Below are positions 20,255-30,419 of a stretch of DNA of 64,000 nt, piece by piece; position 1 is the stretch's first letter, and the number at the start of each line of letters is the position of its first letter. Both the position numbers and the translations under genes were made by a program. The notes beneath the pieces were generated by a model. The model did no database searches, was not told where the DNA came from, and saw only the letters and a program-made list of their open reading frames with translations. The stretch comes from Thinopyrum elongatum (taxonomy: Eukaryota; Streptophyta; Magnoliopsida; Poales; Poaceae), in assembly GCA_011799875.1 (NCBI GenBank), contig CM022301.1, forward strand, positions 8,885,570-8,949,569, read 5' to 3'.

Positions 20255-20935
20255 AACAACCTAAGAGTGGAAACACCTTAATCGCTTCTCCAAGCTTATC
20301 TATATTTATCAATGGAAGCGGAAGGAAAGGCTTAAAGAAGGTGACAAGAAGAGAAACTTATTAGTTCGTCGTAACCAACTTATCATTCCAATGAGAGATC
20401 GAAGTATGATAGAAGTTATTGATACCGATTTAGGCGAGCAGCATAGCCTGGCAGAGCCAGAGGAAGAAGTTCGTCTTGTTAGCGAGTTAGCGAGTAGTTT
20501 CCTTTAGACGATTTCCGCGAGCATACTAGCTTTTCACGAACGCAGAGGAGAAAGAAAACCAACAACCGATAGGGTGAGGCAACTAACCACCAATCCTTTT
20601 ATTGAATAGCCGCTGCGTGGGTAAACATAAAGAAGCCACAGAAGAAATCAAGCCAAAGGCTTCTCACATTCTAAAGTAGTAAAAAGTGGATTCCCGCTTC
20701 GAGGCCCTTGGCGTAGATCTTTGAAAATCGTCAATCGGGTGAGCCAGCTCACAGTCGCTATTTTTTGTCCAGAATTGAACAAAAAAGAAATTATCGAAGG
20801 TGGTTTCTTGCCCCACTTATCATTAAGTCTGAGCCATAGAGTAAGAGTGAGATGAGTTTTCCAAATTCATCATAGACTTTCTCTATGGCTTGATAGAAGT
20901 GTTCTAAATCATCCAGTCAACAATTATTGCAATGT
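20255..20935. other. Putative organellar (mitochondrial-type) DNA insertion
   Basis: A block whose composition and wording differ sharply from the CATGGCAAA repeats on both sides. It includes an open + strand stretch ending at TAG 20507 (VRRNQLIIPMRDRSMIEVID and LGEQHSLAEPEEEVRLVSEL). The style is that of plant mitochondrial DNA, but I cannot confirm the origin by eye. The boundaries are approximate. Confidence 0.4.
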
Positions 20936-22421
20936 TTCAAATTTCTGGAAATTGCCATGTTTTTTATAGTTTTTATCATGTATCCTGTCAAAAATTGTTG
21001 CCATGTATGGCAAAAATGCTAACTAGATGGATTTTGCCATGTCAATTACTTTAGATGGGTATGGCAAGTAATTTAGGTGGGCCATGGCAACTATTTTTCA
21101 GGGGTAATTGAGAGGGGGAACACTATGGTTACTTCTAGGTTCATGGCAAAAAATGCTAAACTAAGTTAAATCTGCATGGCAAATCCCTTATAGGGGGTGG
21201 GCGTGCGCCGGGGGGGGGGGGGGGGGGGGGTGGAGGTGGCTAGCAACTTTTTGTTCTTTTTTGGTTCCTATTAGCTTTCATGGCAAATATGCTAACTAAA
21301 TGGGAACCATGTATCAATTTTGATTCACAACCCATGGCAAAATCTTTCATCATATATCATCAAGGCAAAATTACCCTATATTTTGCCATTATGGCAAATT
21401 CACACACAATCTTGCCATTAATGCCTTTTTTTGCAAAGTGGCAAATAATTCGCACCCATCATGGCATTTTTATTGTGTAGGGCATGGCAAATTTCTTTGT
21501 TTTTTAATTGTAGATCATGCCACATTTCTTTTTTTCTTTGCAACATGGCAATTTCTTTTCTCGAAGCATGGCTAATTTGCTGTATGGACCATGGCAAATT
21601 TACTTTACGGATTATGGCAATTTTCTTTTTTTTTTTTGCCCATGCCAAAATAATTTTTTTACCATGGCAAATTTATATTTGGATCATTGCAAATTTCTTT
21701 TTTTAGGACCATTGCAAATTTCTTTTTTTACCATGGGAAAATTTATTTATTTACTATGGAAAATTTTATGTTTGGACCACGGCAAATTTCTTTTGTTCGA
21801 ACCATGGCAAATTTATTCTTTTACCATGCCAAATTTTACATTTCAACCATGGCAATTACATACTTGGATCATGGCAAATTTCTTTTTTTTTGGACCATGG
21901 CAAAATTTATTTATTTTACCATGGCAAATTTTTATATTTGGACCATCGCAACTTTAATTAATTTTTTGGTACATGGTAAAAAAAAATTTACAAACCATGG
22001 CAAAATTCTTTTTTTGTTACACATTTTTTGTTGAAACAAACCATGCTGAATATTCATTTAGTACACCATGGAAAATTAAGTTTTGAACATCCCATGGGCA
22101 AATATATTTTCATAAGACTATTTTTCATAATTTTTGTTTTTTCCAATTTGTTTTTTGCCGTCAAGTTATGTAACAACGGTAAATTAGTTTCAAACATAAT
22201 TGTTAAGTTTTCCTTTGTTTTGTTTCTTAGGTATGACAGATTTAGATTCTCATGAATGGCAATTTGTTAATTTTCATGCACATTTTTTGTTAGTAAAGGT
22301 TTTCTGTGTGTTTCTTTCATTTTCTAATGTTCATTTGGTTTTTGGACTTTTTTTTGCGCAAGCGATGACGTTGTTCAGGAGGTGGCCCGTCAAAGCGCCT
22401 CATGGGCCATGGTTCGCGCTG

Positions 22422-22424
22422 GAG
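22422..22424 (+). repeat. 3-bp target site duplication GAG (left) of CACTA element C
   Basis: GAG directly precedes the element and recurs at 30148-30150. Confidence 0.7.
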
Positions 22425-22435
22425 TACTACAAGAA

Positions 22436-22620
22436 ATATGTCAACTTGCGACCATCACTATTGGTTGCTGAATGGTCATTGTTTTTCATTTGCGACCTTT
22501 TTGTGACCAAATACAGATGGTCAAAAGCTGGCCGTCGTAAACTGAAATTAACGACCTTCTCTGTGATATGTAAAAGGTCGTTGGTTCTACGACCAAATTT
22601 TTGGTCACTGGCAGCCTCCC
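22436..22620. repeat. Left subterminal region of CACTA element C
   Basis: Repeated GACC/GGTCG motifs: TTGCGACCATCA, TTTGCGACCTTTTTGTGACC, GGCCGTCGTAAACTG, AACGACCTTC, AAGGTCGTTGG and CTACGACC. Equivalent motifs occur at 29975-30130. Confidence 0.65.
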
Positions 22621-22639
22621 CAGGCCACGTAGGATCTAG

Positions 22640-23640
22640 CGTGGCAAGCTGACGTGGATAAGAATCAGCCCAGTCCAATTCGGTGTTTTACATGGGCCGA
22701 GCCCATTAATTCGGCCTTTTTAATATTTATTTTTCCTGTTAATTTTCGCTAGCTACATGGGCTTGGGCCATTGATTCGGCCTTTTTTGCTTTCTGAGATG
22801 CAGCCTTTTCACATTCTATATTCGGCTTTTCTTTTTTTTTGTTACATTCAATTTTCTGATTATTTTTTTATTATTGTAGTCAACTGGGTGCACATTGTCA
22901 GATTAATCTAGGCACTAGGTCCCAATCATCAGGTTTTAATTTTTCACAGCTTGTAACTCAACGATATACCAACCAGAGAACACATTTAAAATATATTCAA
23001 ATAACAGCCAAATCACCGATATACCAATCAAGTTTACTACAATATTACACCAATCACAATATAACCATACAATATTACACCAATCACAATATAGAACTCT
23101 ACAGATAAAACGCTCAACAAGTACAGGCACGTCTCCAACACCTTAGCGCCTTCAACCTGCAAAACATCACATCCAGCCACATATTAACGATCAAATCAAT
23201 TCACCCCTTGACGGCAATAAAAAACTGTGCTGTGTATGAACGAAAATAAAATAAACAAACTTTGAGGCCATAGCATGTGCTACAAAAATCTTAACAAATG
23301 CATAGATATCCACACGGAGCATATCCTACATGCACCAAGCATCAGGCATATGTTCAAGCATCAGGAAACAAAATATGGGACAAATATTGATAGCAACAAA
23401 ACATGTCCAGGAAGATCATCCAATGGTTTCAGCCACATCCTAATAAACATGCAACATTCTAATACTAATTCTGTCATTGGATTGCAAATTCAACATACAT
23501 AACCAACATCAGCAAGACTAGTACATATGTGATCATCAAGCACATAAGCATAAGCATGCAAACACACATCTCACCCCAACCTAAAACTGAAACAGTAGCA
23601 GCCAGTCATTTTTTACAAATGAAAATGGTCAAATTCACCC
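22640..23640. other. Non-coding interior of CACTA element C, left part
   Basis: AT-rich sequence with a 29-bp tandem duplication (ACAATATTACACCAATCACA and flanking bases) at about 23038-23095. No gene was seen. It may contain the 3' end of the chimeric transcript. Confidence 0.4.
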
Positions 23641-23644
23641 CAAC

Positions 23645-23767
23645 CTGTGTAGAGTAGACCCTCTCATGGGACTCGTCCAGATTGATGTTGGTGGCCTTAG
23701 GGAACTTGCTACTAGCTCACTGCTGCCACGACATCCGCACCCTTCTCCTTGCCTGTCGCCATATCCC
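23645..23767 (-). pseudogene. Exon-like segment of the Pack-CACTA chimera (last exon)
   Basis: Bounded on the - strand by TTGTTGCAG (acceptor) and CACAG/GTTGGG (donor). One frame begins ATGGCGACAGGCAAGGAGAA (MATGKEKGADVVAAV) and then meets two stops. The later part reads KATNINLDESHERVYSTQ. The source gene was not recognised. Confidence 0.4.
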
Positions 23768-23843
23768 CTGCAACAAGAACACATCCGGTGAACACCACGT
23801 TGCAAATCTGGGAGAATTCAGGCATGCATGCCAAACTTTACTA

Positions 23844-23947
23844 CTCCCTCCGTTCACTTTTGTAAGTCATTTCAGACAACTCAAAATGGGTTGTTTTGTA
23901 CATTGTCTGAAATGTCTTCAAGGTCTTATAAAAGTGAACAGAGGGAG
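23844..23947. mobile_element. Stowaway (Tc1/Mariner) MITE, 104 bp
   Basis: Ends CTCCCTCCGTTCACTTTT and AAAAGTGAACAGAGGGAG are inverted copies, flanked by TA on both sides (23842-23843, 23948-23949). The inner GTCATTTCAGACA/TGTCTGAAATGTC pairing extends the hairpin. It lies between two exons of the chimeric gene, so it would be intronic. Confidence 0.9.
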
Positions 23948-24279
23948 TATATGGTATACAACTACTAAGGACATATTTCAGAGAGAATGTACAATGATAC
24001 AACAAATGGCATGTAGGCGTGTCACAGTAGATACAACCTTTAAGGACATTAGAAACACACAATGTAACAAGCAGTATTTGCTTCTCTAGAGGATAGTTTT
24101 TCTAAAATAAACTACTTCTAGGAAGCCCGAAGTGGCAAAGGATTCTACATCTATATGAGAAGCAATCCGTAGGCTCCAGCATATCTGCAGCACATAAGGC
24201 ATAACACAGGTGGAGAACAGCCAAATGTGGGAACACTGTATGCATTGAGGAATGAGGATGTAAGGAATCAATCACATAC

Positions 24280-24341
24280 CCAATGGAGATCGACATAACC
24301 ATGCTGGTCGATGTATAGCCTCAGGAAGGTTGCTTCCTCCT
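24280..24341 (-). pseudogene. Exon of unknown host gene in the Pack-CACTA
   Basis: A 62-bp exon between TTAACAG (acceptor) and GG/GTATGT (donor). When joined to the exon at 24451-24559 the frame stays open across the splice: ...VELRLT then EEEATFLRLYIDQHGYVDLH. This preserved phase suggests a genuine pair of adjacent exons from one source gene, which I do not recognise. Confidence 0.5.
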
Positions 24342-24450
24342 CTGTTAATCCACAAAACAGAACACGGAAGTATGTCAACCAACAGTACATACATATAGAA
24401 CAAATAAATGCTCGAGAAAGCTTGGGGTTGGTGTTGGGCATCCGCAGGAC

Positions 24451-24559
24451 CTGTGAGACGCAGCTCGACAATGCGCTTCCAGGCGTGCACAGCCTTCTTG
24501 AGCGTGTCCTTGAACAGCTCCTTCCTAGAGAGCATCGTCCTGGTATCCTTGCGGAACAC
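24451..24559 (-). pseudogene. Exon of unknown host gene in the Pack-CACTA
   Basis: A 109-bp exon starting after TTTCCAG and ending CTCACAG/GTCCTG. It encodes VFRKDTRTMLSRKELFKDTL then KKAVHAWKRIVELRLT without stops. Basic, helix-rich sequence. The phase matches the next exon at 24280-24341. No domain was recognised. Confidence 0.5.
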
Positions 24560-25090
24560 CTGGAAAGGAATTCATCAATATAAGCAAGCCAGTTCTGCCA
24601 GACGTCATCATCATCACGTGAACAAAACTTGCTTCAACCTGATACAAACATCTTGCAGACAGTACATGATCCAAAACTAGGAGACAGTTTGGTTCAGTGT
24701 TAATGTTTGATAAGAATAGTCTTTGGGAAGACCAAAATAAATAGGTAGTTGTGGCAGTATATGACGACCATTGGACATGCTATGCATTTTATTTCCAAAT
24801 TACAAGACATTCCTCGTTTACATGCCTCTTGCTGCAGAAGAAGCCAGCCTAACACAACCACAGGACTAGACACCAATTCAACAAAATAACTTAGCAATAT
24901 CTAATCACAATTTTACAACCACTTTTTAAATTCAATATAGAGAATTCCACCAATTGGGAACCATTAGGCAATTAACCACTCGCTGTGACATGCATTTCTG
25001 TCTTAATCATTTGCTGGTTGAGGAACAGCGGCAGAGGATCAAGGAGCCGGATGCGAGGGCCGTAGGAAGGGAGAGCTAGGGTTGGCTTAC

Positions 25091-25370
25091 CCCGTGGGCG
25101 GAGGTGGGGCTGTCGGGGCCGGGGCGGCGGCTGAACTAGGAGAGGAAGCAGACGACGAGGATGGCATCGAAGAAGGCCACCACCGCCCTCACAAGCGCCT
25201 TCGTGCACCGGCACATCGAGCTCCTTCAAGGAGAGGCCACTGACGTTGTGGTTGTAAATCTCACGGATGGCGTCATCGAGCTTCTTCCAGGACTTGTCGA
25301 AGAACTTGGGGTCGACCTCGACCCGGTGCTTGATGGGCTCGATCTTGGGGATGCGCTTCCGCTGCGTCTC
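25091..25370 (-). pseudogene. UBC13-to-cullin-3-like fusion exon in the Pack-CACTA
   Basis: The exon begins after CCTGTAG with ETQR, the residues that follow IIK at the first splice junction of UBC13/UBC35-type E2 enzymes. It then passes directly into KRIPKIEPIKHRVEVDPKFF and DKSWKKLDDAIREIYNHNVS, GLSLKEL, which match the N-terminus of cullin 3 (KIEPFKHRVE, AIHEIYNHNASGLSFEEL). After KEL the sequence departs from cullin. Another frame in this tail reads KALVRAVVAFFDAILVVCFL, a membrane-like stretch, perhaps from a further gene. The exon ends CACGGG/GTAAGC. Native cullin 3 is the BTB-ubiquitin ligase scaffold, and its N-terminus binds BTB adaptors. Only about 50 cullin residues are present. 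Confidence 0.7.
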
Positions 25371-25483
25371 CTACAGGCGCAGATCCAAATTCGGAAAGGG
25401 TTAGGCTCGCGCAGCAGACAGATTACAAGCGAAACGGAGGACAGATCTGGCGAGAGGGAGGGGGCGATCAGAATCGCACGCAC

Positions 25484-25760
25484 CTTGATGATCCGATGGA
25501 GGAGGTTGCTGTTGGCCATGGAATCCAACCGGGGGGCGCCTGGAGCTTGGTGCGGCGACGCAGGACGGGTCCACCAGGATCTCGTACCCGATGCGCGTCC
25601 GCTTCCTCTCGCCGCCTGACACCTCGCGCATGAACGCGCTGCCGATCTTGGTGTGTCGGCACCTCTCCAGGTTCAGCTCTGCGATGATGGCATCCTGCTG
25701 CTTGGACATGTGCGCCGGCAGCCTCAGGAAGGAGGCGGCGCGCTCGATCTGCTACGGGAG
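25484..25760 (-). pseudogene. ABCG transporter fragment joined to UBC13-like first exon in the Pack-CACTA
   Basis: From about 25750 downward one - strand frame encodes an ABCG half-transporter nucleotide-binding-domain piece: FLRLPAHMSKQQ, DAIIAELNLERCRHTKIGSA, FMREVSGGERKRTRIGYEIL and VDPS. VSGGERKR is the ABC signature loop. The Walker A and B motifs are absent and five residues are missing after KQQ. The sequence then switches to a short 5' leader and an ATG at 25517 opening MANSNLLHRIIK, the start of UBC13-type E2 enzymes (MANSNLPRRIIK). It ends at the donor AAG/GTGCGT (25484/25483), exactly where the E2 gene has an intron, and splices in frame to ETQR in the next exon. Confidence 0.75.
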
Positions 25761-26194
25761 GGTAAAGGGGAGCGACTGAGAGAGGAGAAGGTGGTGGAAG
25801 GGGGAGGCGTTGTGTTCTCGGGGAGACGTTGTCGTCGATCTGGATCGGCGAGAGTGGGAGAGACAGGCGGCGGTGTGTTCTCGGGGAGAGGGGGAGAGAC
25901 ATCCGGGTCTGGATCGAGCGAGGAGAGGGGGATGGTAGGGTTTGGGTTGGGTGGCTGAGACTTGAGAGGTGAGTGAGAGACGTTGGATCCGTCTGGTGTG
26001 GACGGTCCAGATCGGCTACAGTGGGATGATCCGTGGGAAGAGCCCTGATTGGTTCAGAAAATTTATGGTTTAAAATAGTTTTCTAGCTACTAAAACTAGG
26101 AGCAGTTTGTGAAGCAGGTATCAAAAATATTTTGCAAAACGGCAGAACTAAATTTTTCACTCAATTTTCATGCATTTTTTATCTTTCTAGTTGT
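25761..26194 (-). promoter_or_regulatory. Captured 5' leader/promoter-like sequence of the Pack-CACTA gene
   Basis: CT-rich on the - strand, with two similar blocks (CCCGAGAACACA followed by CGCCGCC or ACGCCTCC and TCTCCCACTCTC-like words). It lies directly upstream of the ABCG/E2 fragment and continues to about 26050. It resembles a host gene 5' UTR. No clear TATA box was found. Confidence 0.35.
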
Positions 26195-28975
26195 TTTTAA
26201 TCATTCTTCTTGTGCAAAAATGATTTTTTTTGAAGAACCTACCATATATTTGTTGCACAATTGGATCAAATCAATTTTCTAAAATATTATGTCATATTTA
26301 ATGTACAATTGACCAAACGGTTGGGAGTCAAAAGGTTTGATCCATCTCTCGTGAAAAAGACAAATTTCCATCGATTCAGCTGGAAGTGGGTAAAATTTGA
26401 ACTACAGGTATCTCCTAGTTAGCTCATGATTTTTTTCAAAATTCATTTCTAGGTACAAAAGTATCTATTTCAACAGAAAAACACCAAAAAACTTTCAAGA
26501 TTCAACCACTAGCTAGGAACGGTTATGCCCGCCGTTTTGACCGCATTTTGAAATGGGCATGAAAAATTCAAAAAAAATCAAAAAATTGGAAAACCTTTGC
26601 ATTGTATCATTATATGTGACCAAGTTACCAGGAAAAATAATGAATTTGTAATATGACAATTATTTTTAAAAAGTGTTCTCAGAAATAGGCTATCATGTGG
26701 AAAGATTCATGGCTTTCAAGCCAAATGATCAATCTTATGGCCACATTCATGTAATAGTTTGTTCAAATGATCTCATATTATGCACAAGGGTGCATATTGG
26801 AATAGCAAACAATGTTGCCTAAGGAAATTTTCATTTTCTTTGGACGAAAAAATTATTTTCCATTTTTTGAGCGCCCAAAATGAGATTTTTTTGTGAAGAA
26901 CCTACCAAATAATTATTGCAAAATTGGACCAAATCAATTTTCTAAAATACTAGGCTATATTTAATGCACAATTGATCAAATGGTTGGGTGTCAAAAGCTT
27001 TGATCCACCTCTGGTGACAAAGACAAATTTCCGCCGATTCAGTAGGAAGCGGGTAAAATTTGAACTGCAGCTGCCTCATAGTTTGCTCTTTATTTTTTCC
27101 AAAAATCATTTATCGGTACATAAGTATCTATTTAATCAGAGAAACACCAAAAAAACCCAAGATTCAACCACTAGCTAGGAACGATCATGCCCGCCGTTTT
27201 GACCGCATTTTGAAATGGGCATGAAAAATTCAAAAAAATCAAAAAATTGGAAAACCTTCGCATTGTATCATTATATGTGACCAAGTTACCAGGAAAAATA
27301 ATAAATTTGTAATACGACATTATTTTTAAAAAGTGTTCTCAGAAATGAGCTATCATGTGGAAAGATTCATGGCTTTCAAGTCAAATGATCAATCTTCTGG
27401 TAACATTCATGTCATAGTTTGTTCAAATGATCTCATATTGTGCACAAGGGTGCATATTGGAATGGCAAACAATCTTTCCTAAGGACATTTTTATTTTCTT
27501 TGGACGAAAAAATCATTTTCCATTTTTCGAGCGCCCAAAATGTGGTTTTTTTGTGAAGAACCTACCAAATAATTGTTGCAAAATTGGATAAAATCAATTT
27601 TCTAAAATATTAGGCCATATTTAATGCACAATTGACCAAATAGTTGGGTGTCACAAGTTTTGATCCACCTCTCGTGAAAAAGACAAATTTCCGCCGATTC
27701 AAGAGAAAGCGGGTCAAATTTGAACTGCAGCTGCCTCATAGTTTACTCTTTATTTTTTCCAAAAATCATTTCTAGATACATAAGTATCTATTTAATCAGG
27801 GAAACACAAAAAAAAATCCAAGATTCAACCACTAGCTAGGAACAGTCATGCCCGCCGTTTTGACCGCATTTAGAAACGGGCATAAAAAATTCAAAAAAAA
27901 ATCAAAAAATTGGAAAACCTTCGTATTGTGTCATTATAATTGACCAAGTTACCAGGAAAAATAATAAACTCGTAAAACGGCAATTCTTTTAAAAAAGTGT
28001 TCTCAGAAATGAGCTATCATTTGTGAAGATTCATGGCTTTCGAGCCAAATGATCAATCTTATGGCCACATTCATGTCATAGTTTGTTCAAATAATCTCAT
28101 ATTGTGCACAAGGGTGCATATTGGACTGGCAAACAATGTTGCCTAAGGAAGTTTTCATTTTCTTTGGACGAAAAAATCATTTTCCATTTTTCGAGCGCCC
28201 AAAATGAGGTTTTTTTGTGAAGAACCTACCAAATAATTGTTGCAAAATTGGACCAAATCAATTTTCTAAAATACTAGGCAAAATTTAATGCACAATTGAC
28301 CATATGGTTGGGTGTCAAAAGTTTTTATCCACCTCTCGTGAAAAAGACAAATTTTCGCTGATTCAGCAGGAAGCGGGTCAAATTTGAACTGCAGCTGCCT
28401 CCGAGTTTGCTATTTATTTTTCCCAAAAATTATTTTTAGGTACAAAAGTATCTATTTAATAAGAGAAACACCAAAAGTTTTCCAAGATTCAACCACTAGC
28501 TAGGAACGGTCATGCCCGCCGTTTTGACCGCATTTTGAAACGGGCATGAAAAATTCAAAGAAAAATCAAAAAATTGGTAAACCTTCGCATTGTGTCATTA
28601 TATGTGGCCATGTTCCCAGGAAAAATAATAAACTTGTAATACGACAATTATTTTTAAAAAGTGTTCTCAGAAATGAGTTATCACGTGTGGAGATCCATTT
28701 TTTTAGTGCCCCAAATGAGGTTTTTTTGTGAAGAACCTACCATATATTTGTTGCAAATTGGAACAAATCGAATTTCAAAAATACTAGGCCATCTTTAATG
28801 TACAATTGACCAAATGGTTGGGTGTAAAAAAAATTTATCCACCTCTCGTGAAAAACACAAATTTCCGCATATTCATTTTCCATTTTTCGACTTCCCAAAA
28901 TGAGTTTTTTTGTGAAGAACCTCACAAATATTTGTTGTAAAAAAAACTTCTCCATTTTTCAAAAATATTAGACCA
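26195..28975 (+). repeat. Satellite-like array, unit about 660 bp
   Basis: The landmark TGCCCGCCGTTTTGACCGCA occurs at 26526, 27188, 27849 and 28513, spacings of 662, 661 and 664 bp. A second landmark, GAAGAACCTACCA, falls at 26232, 26895, 27555, about 28219 and 28730. So nearly four full units are followed by shortened units at about 28690-28975 in which most of the body is deleted. Units are similar but clearly diverged. No coding capacity was seen. Confidence 0.85.
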
Positions 28976-29764
28976 CATTTATGAACAAATTTGTGTACAG
29001 TGGAAACATTTTTTATAGATATTAAACGGTTTTTAATTACATCATTAACAGTTTTAATAAATATTTTGATGTCTAATATGTTGAACACATGTCTACATTT
29101 TTTAAGACACATTGTACATATTTTTATATATGTTAACTTTTTTCAAATACATGATTAACATATTTTCTATATTCCCAACAAAAAAAACATCTTTTCAACA
29201 TATGTTTTGATGTCTATATTTGTTTTTACGCATTGTACATTTTTGTATACATATAAAACATTATTGATATTGGTTAGAAAAATTTAAATACATAATTAAC
29301 ATTTTTAGAAAATCTTGTTTTGTTATCTACGTTTTCATATATATATATATATTGTAAAATTTCCATATATACTTATTGATGACTATTTTGCATACACATG
29401 AAACTTTTTTTATACATATCAATATTATTTATGATATCATTTCTTATATGCATGAAACTTTTCAAGTACACACATTTAGTTATTTAAACACATGATTACA
29501 TTTTTTGAAATATGTATTAAAATTAACATTTTTTTTGAATTAGACGTTTAGTTTTCTAATTGCTAAACCATATAGCAAGATTCGCGAAGGAGTTCATTAT
29601 TTTCTTATTATTATAATTTTATATTGTTTAATTGTTTTCGAGATTTTTCTATAAGGAAAAACCTTTTTAGAGTTATATAGAAAAACCGATTTTTTAGACA
29701 ATAATGAAAACTTTCTTTTTCAGATAACTGACCATCCTTACCAAATGGTAATAATGAAAAACTT
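28976..29764. other. AT-rich interior of CACTA element C, right part
   Basis: Highly AT-rich sequence of repeated ATGAACA/ACATTTTT/TTAACAT words, with a (TA)n run at about 29338-29352. No gene was seen. Confidence 0.4.
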
Positions 29765-30147
29765 GTTATTTTCCCATTTTCGTTGGGCCGAATATATGTT
29801 TTTTTGAGTAATATGAGGACATCCCACATTTCTTCCTGGATGGGTCGAGGCCTACATGGCACATGATTTTTTTTTTAAAAGGAAGTGGCCTCGTTCCACC
29901 GAGGCCCAAGCCCACCTTGAGCGACACCTTAAGTACCAATGCATCCACGTTCACAACCTCATGACCATTTATATTGGTCGTAATCAGGTAGAAATAAGGT
30001 CGTCGACCACTCTTGTCTGCTTTATGACCATTTGGTGTAAGGCAATTTCAGGGTTTGAGCCCTTCCAAGCGAAATGGCCGTGGATTTACGACCAATTCAG
30101 CTGGGGTCACTGAGAGAAGGTCACAAGTTGACATATTTCTTGTAGTG
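29765..30147. repeat. Right subterminal region and terminus of CACTA element C
   Basis: Contains TTGGTCGTAATC, AAGGTCGTCGACC, TTATGACC, ATTTACGACC and AGAAGGTCACAAGTTGACAT, ending TTTCTTGTAGTG at 30147. The words match those at the left end. Confidence 0.7.
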
Positions 30148-30150
30148 GAG
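30148..30150 (+). repeat. 3-bp target site duplication GAG (right) of CACTA element C
   Basis: Identical to 22422-22424. Confidence 0.7.
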
Positions 30151-30419
30151 GGCTGTCCCTAGCGAACGAAAACGTTCGATCGATCAAACCCACCAGATCG
30201 AACGATTCGTTCGCTGGGGGTTACTCCCAGGTCGAATGTCAGATGGTTATCGGCGTCCTTTTGTTTATTGTACATGCATCATCATTACTAAGTAGTGCAT
30301 TTTGGTTATCGTCAGGGGGCACGTCCCCCCCTCCCCCCTCCCAACCCAGATTTTGCATTCTTTTGAGTGCGAGCAGAGATTTTGGAAGATGACGAAGGAT
30401 CCCTAAGGATCTTGAACGA

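Larger units (their letters stand above)
19936..22424. repeat. CATGGCAAA-rich repeat field
   Basis: Dozens of copies of (A)CCATGGCAAATTT with T-rich spacers of about 20-35 bp occur at 19980-20210 and especially 20950-22110, on the + strand. It is a degenerate minisatellite rather than a perfect tandem array. The ORFs that cross it are by-products of the repeat. A 21-base G-run lies at 21210-21230. The field is interrupted by the organelle-like block at 20255-20935, and its right flank (22340-22424) resumes at 30148 after the inserted CACTA element C. Confidence 0.7.
22425..30147. mobile_element. CACTA element C, complete ends, Pack-type (7.7 kb)
   Basis: The right end (30147 reading inward on the - strand) is CACTACAAGAAATATGTC, then AACTTGTGACC. 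The left end is the same sequence with C1 mutated to T (TACTACAAGAAATATGTC). Both are flanked by GAG. Subterminal GGTCGTAAA, GGTCGTTGG and ACGACC words lie inside both ends. No transposase is present. Instead it carries a - strand multi-exon chimera of host gene fragments (23645-25990), a Stowaway MITE, and a 660-bp satellite array (26195-28975). It inserted into the CATGGCAAA field. Confidence 0.85.

Noticed and set aside
21517..22034. 146- and 115-aa ORFs rich in Phe, His, Gly, Lys
   Set aside because: They translate the CATGGCAAATTTCTTT repeats in different frames.
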